From the NCBI GenBank assembly GCA_900320815.1, contig ONTY01000007.1:1-13473 (forward strand): a stretch of DNA of 13,473 nucleotides. The letters run 5' to 3'. Of the stretch, positions 7,899 through 13,473 are shown in pieces; within the stretch, counting starts at the first letter, position 1, and the number at the start of each line of letters is the position of its first letter. This stretch comes from an uncultured Pseudomonadota bacterium (GTDB taxonomy: Bacteria > Pseudomonadota > Gammaproteobacteria > Burkholderiales > Burkholderiaceae_C). Below the pieces are notes generated by a model, which was not told the DNA's origin, did not search any database, and was given only the letters and a program-made list of their open reading frames with translations. Made by a program: the position numbers and the translations under genes.

Positions 7899-7933
7899 AA
7901 AAAAAACGCCGCCCCCACAGCAGGCGGGCGACG
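7899..7933 (-). terminator. Rho-independent terminator of the sirtuin gene
   Basis: On the minus strand the stem CGTCGCCC / GGGCGGCG (7926-7933 with 7907-7914, one G-T pair) is followed by eight T residues (7899-7906). It is 47 bases after the sirtuin stop codon and separates it from the RcnB-like operon. The rest of 7738-7980 holds no gene I can support. Confidence 0.8.
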
Positions 7934-7980
7934 CCAGAAATATATTGAAACTGCGCGTGCAGCAGTTTTACCTTGTATTT

Positions 7981-8769
7981 TCAAATATCGTCCAACAGCG
8001 CCGGCAGCACCTGCGCCGACGGATAGCGCAGCAGGTGGCGCGCGATTCGATCCAATTCAGTGGGCGCGGGGTTGATGATGATGACGGCGGCGCCCATGTG
8101 CTGCGCGGCAATAGGCAGGCCAGCGGCGGGATAGACCACGCCCGATGTGCCGATAACGAGCATCACCTGGCACGCGAGTGAAGCGCGCTCCGCCTCGGCA
8201 AGCACCTGTGCGGGCAGACTGTCGCCAAACCACACGATGTCGGGACGCAGCAGGTGCCCGCACTCAGGGCAGCGCGGCGGGCTGCCCGGCGCCGCACGGC
8301 TCACCGGGCACGCGGGCGTTTTGGGGCATGGATCCAGCCAGCGGTCGTCCACCCAGTTGCCGTGCAGTTCCAGCACGCCGGTGCTGCCAGCGGCCTGGTG
8401 CAGACGGTCCACGTTTTGCGTCATCAGCGTCAGGCGCTGCGGGTGGCGCTGCTGAAACTCGGCCAGCGCAATGTGCCCAGCATTGGGTTTGACGGTTTTG
8501 AGCTGCTCGCGCCGGTACATGTACCAGTCCCACACCCAGCCAGGACGCTGGCGGTAGGCGCGCTCGTCGGCCAAGTCCTCGGGGCGGCAGTTGCTCCAGA
8601 GGCCGGTTTGCGCATCGCGGAACGTGGGCACGCCCGATTCGGCGCTCATGCCCGCGCCGCTCATCACGGCAATGCGCTGGGCGGCGCGCAGCAGCGCGCG
8701 CGTGGCTTCAAACGCCGGGTCGGCACGGAAATCCTGATTTTTCGTGGGGGTATGTGCTGTATCTGTCAT
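7981..8769 (-). CDS. cobB: NAD-dependent protein deacylase, class III sirtuin (CobB/SIRT5-like)
   Basis: A 262-aa Sir2-family enzyme that removes acyl groups from lysines using NAD. Visible motifs are the NAD loop GAGMSAESGVPTFRD (38-52), TQNVD (117-121), catalytic His136 (ELHGN), a zinc site (Cys148, Cys154, Cys167, Cys170), WFGDSLP and GTSGVVYPAA. Tyr83 and Arg86 form the YxxR pair that in SIRT5 and CobB binds succinyl or malonyl groups, so desuccinylase/demalonylase activity is likely besides deacetylation. The first zinc pair is CX5C rather than the usual CX2C. The frame is open upstream into ppa, but the ATG at 8767-8769 gives the normal length; no clear Shine-Dalgarno site was seen. It is divergent from ppa across 173 bases and is terminated at 7899-7933. 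Confidence 0.92.
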   Translation of the reverse strand: MTDTAHTPTKNQDFRADPAFEATRALLRAAQRIAVMSGAGMSAESGVPTFRDAQTGLWSNCRPEDLADERAYRQRPGWVWDWYMYRREQLKTVKPNAGHIALAEFQQRHPQRLTLMTQNVDRLHQAAGSTGVLELHGNWVDDRWLDPCPKTPACPVSRAAPGSPPRCPECGHLLRPDIVWFGDSLPAQVLAEAERASLACQVMLVIGTSGVVYPAAGLPIAAQHMGAAVIIINPAPTELDRIARHLLRYPSAQVLPALLDDI

Positions 8770-8829
8770 GCGGACATTGTCGCGCTGCCCAGCATCGCTT
8801 TGGCTGCCGCGCAACAGACAACACACTTT

Positions 8830-8859
8830 TTGTGCACAGCAGCAATGACGTTTTACACT
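8830..8859 (+). promoter_or_regulatory. Possible ppa promoter
   Basis: TTGTGC (8830-8835) and TACACT (8854-8859), 18 bases apart, partly match sigma-70 hexamers (three and four of six). It lies in the 173-bp divergent gap between the sirtuin gene and ppa. Weak call. Confidence 0.25.
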
Positions 8860-8942
8860 CGGCGCAGTAGCCGTGCTTTGCTGCCATGCAGCATCCGGCG
8901 CGTTTTGGTATCCCCTTTTTTCAAGAGAAAGAGATTTTTCCC

Positions 8943-9482
8943 ATGTCTTTGAAGCAAGTGACCTGCGGCAACAGCGCACCGCAAGAGTTCAACGTCATCA
9001 TTGAAATCCCCATGAATGGCGAAGCCGTGAAATATGAAGTGGATAAAGACACCGGCGCCATCTTCGTGGATCGGCTGATGAACACCGCCATGCACTACCC
9101 CGTGAACTACGGCTACATCCCGCAGACGCTCGCCGGCGACGGTGACCCGGTGGATGTGCTGGTGATTACCCCCATGCCGCTGATGATTGGCTCCGTCATC
9201 CCCTGCCGCGCCATTGGCATGTTGAAAATGGAAGATGAAGGCGGCGAAGACGCCAAAGTACTTGCCGTGCCCACAAGCAAACTCACCCGCCTCTACGACG
9301 CATGGCAAGAACCCACCGACGTCAGTCCTGTGTGGCTTGGCGCCATCTCGCACTTTTTTGAGCATTACAAAGACCTGGACACTGGCAAATGGGTCAAAGT
9401 CACAGGCTGGGAAGGCCAAAAATCCGCCCAGGAAGAAATCATGAACGGCATCGCCAACGCCCAAGGGCAAAACCGCCTCTAA
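8943..9482 (+). CDS. ppa: Inorganic pyrophosphatase (family I)
   Basis: A 179-aa soluble cytoplasmic enzyme that hydrolyses pyrophosphate to phosphate and so drives biosynthetic reactions. The family I signature DGDPVDVL is present, preceded by NYGYIPQT and followed by [23 protein letters not shown], with [10 protein letters not shown] and WVKVTGWEG near the end. All are in the normal family I order and length. The frame is open 19 codons further up to 8886, but the ATG at 8943 begins the family-typical N-terminus (SLKQV..G) and has a purine-rich AAAGAGA (8928-8934) 8 bases before it. It is a single-gene unit with a strong terminator. Confidence 0.96.
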   Translation: MSLKQVTCGNSAPQEFNVIIEIPMNGEAVKYEVDKDTGAIFVDRLMNTAMHYPVNYGYIPQTLAGDGDPVDVLVITPMPLMIGSVIPCRAIGMLKMEDEGGEDAKVLAVPTSKLTRLYDAWQEPTDVSPVWLGAISHFFEHYKDLDTGKWVKVTGWEGQKSAQEEIMNGIANAQGQNRL

Positions 9483-9500
9483 GCCGCGCTGTTTCGGCAC

Positions 9501-9545
9501 AAAAAACGCCGCCTGGCTGTGTAAACTGGCCGGGCGGCGTTTTTT
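9501..9545 (+). terminator. Rho-independent terminator of ppa
   Basis: A 13-bp perfect stem, AAAAAACGCCGCC (9501-9513) with GGCGGCGTTTTTT (9533-9545) and a 19-base loop, starts 18 bases after the ppa stop codon. The A and T flanks make it potentially bidirectional. It also isolates the following membrane-protein gene from ppa. Confidence 0.9.
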
Positions 9546-9570
9546 ATTAGGTAAAAATGAAACAGAAAAC

Positions 9571-11721
9571 ATGAAAACCCTTTGGATGCAGCGGCGCTGG
9601 CTGACCATGTATTCGGCGCTCTTTTTACTGGTGGCGGCACTGGGCTATGGCACCATGCTCCGCAGCGGCCACGCCATGCTCTGGAAACTTGACGGCGTTG
9701 GACAGTATTGGCCCACATTTGTCTATATTGGCCGCTACTTCCAGCGTTTTGTGCTGGGGCTGCTGCACGGGCAATGGCTGCTGCCGGCGTTTGATCTGTC
9801 CATCGGCATGGGAGACGATATTATTGGTGTCCTCAATTATTATGGCTTTGGTGACCCGTTGAACATTCTGGCCGTTTTTGTAACTGATACAAACAGCCCC
9901 TACCTTTTCACCGCCATGTTCTTTTTGCGTCTGTATCTTGCCGGCCTTGCCTTTATTGCGTATTGCCGCTGCATGCGACTGGACTCCTGTGCAGCGGTAC
10001 CCGCTGCGCTGTGCTATGTGTTTTGCGGCTATGCCATTTTTGGCGGCGCCATGTATCAGGGCTGGTTGTCCACACTTATCTATTTTCCTCTTATCCTGAC
10101 GGGGTATGAAATCACTCTGCGCGGCGACAGACGCACATGGCTGCTGCCGCTGGCCGTAGCCTACGGCGCGCTGTGCGGCTATTATTTTCTCTATATGTGC
10201 AGTCTGTGCCTGGGCGCCTATGCTGCGGTGCGCTCCATTGCCATTAGAGGCAGGCTGCCGGTACAAACACTTGTGCGCCGCCATTGTTTTGCTGCTGCAG
10301 CGTATGTCGCTGGCCTGCTTCTTGCCGCGCCCATTATGGTGCCAGCTTTATTGGAGTTTCTCGGCAGCGAGCGGCGCGGCGCCTTTCTGCCGCAGAGCAT
10401 TTTTACAGCAGAAATGCTCACCCCGCACTCGCCGCTGCTGCTGGCACGAATGCTGTTTGACCGCTCCGTGCCCAATATGCTTGTCAACTATTTGTACAAC
10501 GCCACGCGGCTTGCGGCTGTCGCCGCCCTGCTGCTCCCCGCCCTCGCGCACTGGCGCCGCAACTGGCGCAGCCAGGAGGGGCAATGCCTGGCAGCACTGC
10601 TCATCGCAGTTGTGGCACTGCACTTTCCCGCCACAGATTATGTGTTCAATGCGTTTGTCAAAAGTTTCCAGGGCGACACCCTCAGGTGGACATTTATCAT
10701 CCATTTCTTGCTTGCTGTGATATTGGCAGTCGTGCTGACGGGAATGAATGATATTCAAGATCGCTGGAAAGATACTTGGCACATCCACCTAGCCGGCCGC
10801 ACACTTCCCAAATGGGGTATCGCGGCAGCAGCCTCATGCCTGGTGCTGTTTGAATTGGTCAGTGGCATCCGCGCACTCTATGAAGGACACGGCTTTAAAG
10901 CCGGATTTGCCAGTACCGCTACAGCATCCGTATATCTGGCATCGCCAGCCAGTGTCTCCCGCACCATTGCTGCGGACAGCGGACTGTTCCGCATCTCGCA
11001 CACGCCTTTGAGCGGTGTCAATGGCCGCCCGGAAAATGTCGCCATGCTTCACCAGTATTATGGCCTGGCGTACTGGTTTTCTGTGGTCAATGGCTATGTT
11101 ATGGATTTTGCCCACGCGGCGGACCAGGAAAGGAACAAAAACTGGCGCGCCTTCGGCTTCAGCACCCCGGCTCACGCCACAGCGTCCGGCGTCAAATACC
11201 ATATGGCAGAAAGCGGTACAGCCGCACCCGCTGGCTATATTCACAAAGAAACTGTCACTTTCAATGGCCATGACTGGAATATATTTGAAAATCCTGATTA
11301 TTCAGGCATGGCGTATTTATCGCGCACTGGTGCAATGGAAGGCGCGCATGCTGTGCCGGACGTGCGCTACGACAATATCAAAAACCGTATTTCCAGCAAC
11401 TTTGAAAACAGCAGCGGCGCACACTACCTCACACTGCGTGTGCCCTACAGCCCCAATTGGCGCGCCACTGTGGATGGCAAAACGGTTCCCACCCGTATGC
11501 TGAAAGCACCCTTTCTCTCAATTCCCGTTGCGCCAGGCGCGCACCACGCCATATTGACGTATAGCCGGCGCCCGATGTACTTCGGGCTGGCATGCATGCT
11601 GCTGGCCATCGTCTTTGTGCTGCGCACCGCTTTCGTGGCACGACGCACGCCTGATGGATTGCTTTTCGCGTCCGCACAGGACATGTCGCACGGTGCATGC
11701 ACCTCTGGTGCAGCGCATTGA
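9571..11721 (+). CDS. YfhO-like polytopic membrane protein (GT-C fold type)
   Basis: A 716-aa protein with many hydrophobic helices across the first 430 residues, a soluble region (about 455-660) and a last helix near 670-690. The N-terminal part fits the YfhO family: a first helix (16-30), then DGVGQYWPTFVYIGRYF (Asp41), FDLSIGMGDDIIGVLNYYGFGDPLN (72-98, in two pieces) and a repeated aromatic YFPLILTGYE region. YfhO proteins of Firmicutes are GT-C-type membrane glycosyltransferases linked to lipoteichoic acid glycosylation; Asp41 in the first outer loop would be the candidate catalytic acid. The C-terminal soluble part (YLTLRVPYSPNWRATVDGK) is also YfhO-like. No Shine-Dalgarno site is obvious, and starts at 9586 or 9607 are alternatives. 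It stands alone with lower G+C than its neighbours, so acquisition by transfer is possible. Substrate unknown. Confidence 0.8.
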   Translation: MKTLWMQRRWLTMYSALFLLVAALGYGTMLRSGHAMLWKLDGVGQYWPTFVYIGRYFQRFVLGLLHGQWLLPAFDLSIGMGDDIIGVLNYYGFGDPLNILAVFVTDTNSPYLFTAMFFLRLYLAGLAFIAYCRCMRLDSCAAVPAALCYVFCGYAIFGGAMYQGWLSTLIYFPLILTGYEITLRGDRRTWLLPLAVAYGALCGYYFLYMCSLCLGAYAAVRSIAIRGRLPVQTLVRRHCFAAAAYVAGLLLAAPIMVPALLEFLGSERRGAFLPQSIFTAEMLTPHSPLLLARMLFDRSVPNMLVNYLYNATRLAAVAALLLPALAHWRRNWRSQEGQCLAALLIAVVALHFPATDYVFNAFVKSFQGDTLRWTFIIHFLLAVILAVVLTGMNDIQDRWKDTWHIHLAGRTLPKWGIAAAASCLVLFELVSGIRALYEGHGFKAGFASTATASVYLASPASVSRTIAADSGLFRISHTPLSGVNGRPENVAMLHQYYGLAYWFSVVNGYVMDFAHAADQERNKNWRAFGFSTPAHATASGVKYHMAESGTAAPAGYIHKETVTFNGHDWNIFENPDYSGMAYLSRTGAMEGAHAVPDVRYDNIKNRISSNFENSSGAHYLTLRVPYSPNWRATVDGKTVPTRMLKAPFLSIPVAPGAHHAILTYSRRPMYFGLACMLLAIVFVLRTAFVARRTPDGLLFASAQDMSHGACTSGAAH

Positions 11722-11808
11722 GCAGCTTCGCAAAGAACACATGCCTATGCGCCGCATCGCGGCCATTGATACTAATGGCACAGTTCAAGAGGAAAAAATC
11801 GTGCCACT

Positions 11809-11868
11809 ATACTCAATATATTGATATTGCTTTGCCGGTAACTATTACGGGTGATGATGCCTATACCC
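11809..11868 (+). repeat. Intergenic palindromic element, copy C (candidate repeat)
   Basis: A 60-bp block runs from ATACTC (11809-11814) to ATACCC (11863-11868). It contains a perfect 12-base palindrome TCAATATATTGA (11813-11824) and a central imperfect stem CCGGTAA (11835-11841) / TTACGG (11845-11850). The ends and the order TTGCC..AA..TATT..GGG match copy B on the opposite strand. Its right end overlaps the stop codon and last codons of the Liv fusion gene. The rest of 11722-11860 holds no gene I can support, and neither converging gene has a standard terminator here. Confidence 0.4.
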
Positions 11869-13473
11869 AATGAGTGATGCGGCCACGCTCCATGTGCAGC
11901 GTGCGCGTGGGGGTGAAGCTGGCGGGCGGCTGGCCGATGAGGATGATGGCGCCGCCGCGTGCCTGCAGCGTGCGCAGGCAGTGTTGCACTTGGTGCACGA
12001 GTTGCGGTGCCAGCCCTTCGCACGGCTCGTCCAGGATGACGAGGGCGGGCGCGCCCATGAGGGTGCGGCAGAGGGCGAGCATTTGCTGCTCGCCGCCGGA
12101 GAGGGTGCCGGCCAGCGTGCGGCGGCGCTCGGCCAGGCGGGGGAAGAGGGCAAGGAGTTCTTCTTCACTCCACTGCAACGCGGCGTCCACGGGCCGCTTG
12201 CGGCCAAGGCGCAGGTTCTGCTCCACGGTGAGCGTGGAGAAGATTTCGCGCCCTTCGGGCATGTAGCCGATGCCAAGGCGCGCGATGCGCCACGCGGGCA
12301 GGCCGCCAATGTCGCGCCCGCGCCAGCGCACGCTGCCTTGTGCCGGCAGCAGCCCCATGAGGGCGCGCGCGCAGCTTGTGCGTCCGCTGCCGCTGTGCCC
12401 GGCCAGCAGCACCGTCTCGCCTGCGCGCACTTCAAAGCTCACGCCGTGCAGCGCCTGCGCGCTGCCGTGCCAGGCGCGCAGCTCGTGCACTTGCAGCAGT
12501 GGGGAGGTGTCGTCGGCAGGGGCGGAGGGCGGGGGAAGGTCTTTTTCTTCCTCATGCACGCCCAGATAGGCGCGTTGCACGGCGGCGCTGGCGCGCATTT
12601 CGTCCGGCGAGCCTTGGGCAATCAGCCGCCCTTCGTGCAGCACGGCGACGCGCCCGGCCAGAGAAAGGGCGAGGTTCACATCGTGCTCCACGATGAGCAG
12701 CGTGCGTCCCGCCGCCAGCTGGCGGATGAGTGCAGCAAAGCGCCGCGCCTCTTCTGCACCCATGCCCGCCGTGGGTTCATCGAGCAGTAGCACAGGCGCA
12801 TCGCCCGCCAGCGCCAGGCCAAACTCCAGCGCGCGCTGCGCGGCATGGCTCAAATCAGCGGCGCGCAGCGACGCGCTGCGCGCCAGCCCAAGCTGCGCGG
12901 CAAGCTGCGTGGCACGCGCCTGCACTTCATGCGGCGCAGTGCCGCACGCCAGCAGCGCGGCGCGCAGGTTCTCTTGCACCGTCAGGCACGCAAACAGCGC
13001 GCTGCTCTGAAAGCTGCGCGCCAGCCCAAGGTGGCAGCGCTTGTGTGGCGGCAGATGGTCGATGCGCTGCGCAGCTAAAAAAACTCGCCCGCTGCTTGGC
13101 TTTTGTTGTCCGCCAATCAGGTCAAACAGCGTGCTTTTGCCCGCGCCATTGGCGCCGAGAATCGCCAGCGTTTGTCCGGCGGGAATATCAAGCGAGATGT
13201 TTTTTAAAATAATGCGACCGCCGGCACGATATTCCAGATTTTCCAGCCGCAGCGGCAGTGGTGATTTTTTGTTTTCAAACGCCTGTAATGCTTCTTGAAT
13301 ATCCGGTGGCTGCCCGGAGGCTGGTTTTTTTGAAAACCGCTGCACCAGATCCACCAGCCCGCCCGGCGCCCACACCATCATGGCGATAAACAGCAGCCCG
13401 ATGACAAGCGGCCACGCCGGGGTGAGCGCCGCCAGCAGCGTGTGGCTGGCGGCCATGAGCGCGCCGCCTGTCG
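11861..13473 (-). CDS. LivM-LivG-LivF fusion of a branched-chain amino acid-type ABC importer (5' end beyond window)
   Basis: One uninterrupted frame enters from the right edge. Residues are numbered from the Met at 13454-13456, although the frame is open upstream of it. Residues 1-40 (WPLVIGLLFIAMMVWAPGGL) are the last helix of a LivM permease. Residues 68-300 form a LivG-type ATPase: Walker A GANGAGKS (101-108), Q-loop Gln150, signature LSHAAQ (202-207), Walker B ending Asp226-Glu227, and His258. A linker rich in acidic residues and proline (300-318) leads to a LivF-type ATPase: Walker A GHSGSGRT with Arg359 in place of Lys, YMPEGREIF (399-406), signature LSGGEQ (452-457), Walker B ending Asp476-Glu477, and Gln509 at the switch position. 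The order follows the usual livM-livG-livF genes. The liv type suggests uptake of branched-chain amino acids or related compounds; the substrate is not shown. Confidence 0.88.
   Translation of the reverse strand, partial: TGGALMAASHTLLAALTPAWPLVIGLLFIAMMVWAPGGLVDLVQRFSKKPASGQPPDIQEALQAFENKKSPLPLRLENLEYRAGGRIILKNISLDIPAGQTLAILGANGAGKSTLFDLIGGQQKPSSGRVFLAAQRIDHLPPHKRCHLGLARSFQSSALFACLTVQENLRAALLACGTAPHEVQARATQLAAQLGLARSASLRAADLSHAAQRALEFGLALAGDAPVLLLDEPTAGMGAEEARRFAALIRQLAAGRTLLIVEHDVNLALSLAGRVAVLHEGRLIAQGSPDEMRASAAVQRAYLGVHEEEKDLPPPSAPADDTSPLLQVHELRAWHGSAQALHGVSFEVRAGETVLLAGHSGSGRTSCARALMGLLPAQGSVRWRGRDIGGLPAWRIARLGIGYMPEGREIFSTLTVEQNLRLGRKRPVDAALQWSEEELLALFPRLAERRRTLAGTLSGGEQQMLALCRTLMGAPALVILDEPCEGLAPQLVHQVQHCLRTLQARGGAIILIGQPPASFTPTRTLHMERGRITHWV

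Noticed and set aside
8770..8979. Longer start for the sirtuin reaching into ppa
   Set aside because: It would overlap the divergent ppa start and add a Cys/Arg-rich leader with no homology; the 262-residue form has the normal sirtuin length.
9625..10284. Minus-strand open frame opposite the YfhO-like gene
   Set aside because: No motif, no ribosome-binding site, and it lies wholly within a long gene that has a coherent membrane-protein pattern.
11870..12790. Plus-strand open frame opposite the Liv fusion
   Set aside because: It is an antisense shadow of a very GC-rich gene; the minus-strand frame carries all the ATPase motifs.
1..13473. Search for tRNA, rRNA, CRISPR arrays, transposase genes and prophage genes
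   Set aside because: None was recognised on either strand; the only repeats seen are the short intergenic elements listed.

Overview
The window looks like chromosome from a GC-rich betaproteobacterium, most likely order Burkholderiales and perhaps Comamonadaceae-like. This rests on the gene families and protein wording (FabI, PolA, Ppa, a PpiD-type tail, several RcnB-like proteins, Liv transporter genes) and on roughly 60 % or higher G+C in most genes. I cannot name a genus from the sequence alone.

Layout from left to right. The 3' end of a PpiD-type periplasmic folding-factor gene runs in from the left edge and ends at a Rho-independent terminator. A YejA-like oligopeptide-binding protein lies on the minus strand and is divergent, with a 45-bp gap, from fabI (enoyl-ACP reductase). 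After the fabI terminator comes a 290-bp AT-rich intergenic stretch and then a complete polA whose proofreading and polymerase residues are all present. Convergent to polA is a minus-strand run of three small exported RcnB-like proteins, each with its own good Shine-Dalgarno sequence and with one shared terminator. Next come a minus-strand class III sirtuin (CobB/SIRT5 type) and, divergent from it, ppa (inorganic pyrophosphatase) with a strong terminator. A single large YfhO-like membrane protein follows, in DNA of visibly lower G+C. The right end is a minus-strand gene, open at the window edge, that joins the end of a LivM-type permease to a LivG-type and a LivF-type ATPase in one reading frame.

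Most of the window is housekeeping: lipid synthesis, DNA replication and repair, pyrophosphate removal, protein folding and lysine deacylation, together with nutrient uptake. The unusual parts are: (1) the LivM-LivG-LivF fusion, in which the substitutions in the two ATPase domains fall in the same composite ATP site; (2) the YfhO-like protein, a family I associate mainly with Firmicutes; (3) the tandem RcnB-like triplet, diverged in its core motif and with one His-rich member; (4) three roughly 60-70 bp intergenic elements that share end sequences and a central inverted repeat and look like diverged copies of a small palindromic repeat; and (5) a YejA-like binding protein with no transporter genes beside it.

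I saw no rRNA, tRNA, CRISPR array, transposase or integrase. All gene boundaries and family assignments come from reading the sequence; no database search was run.
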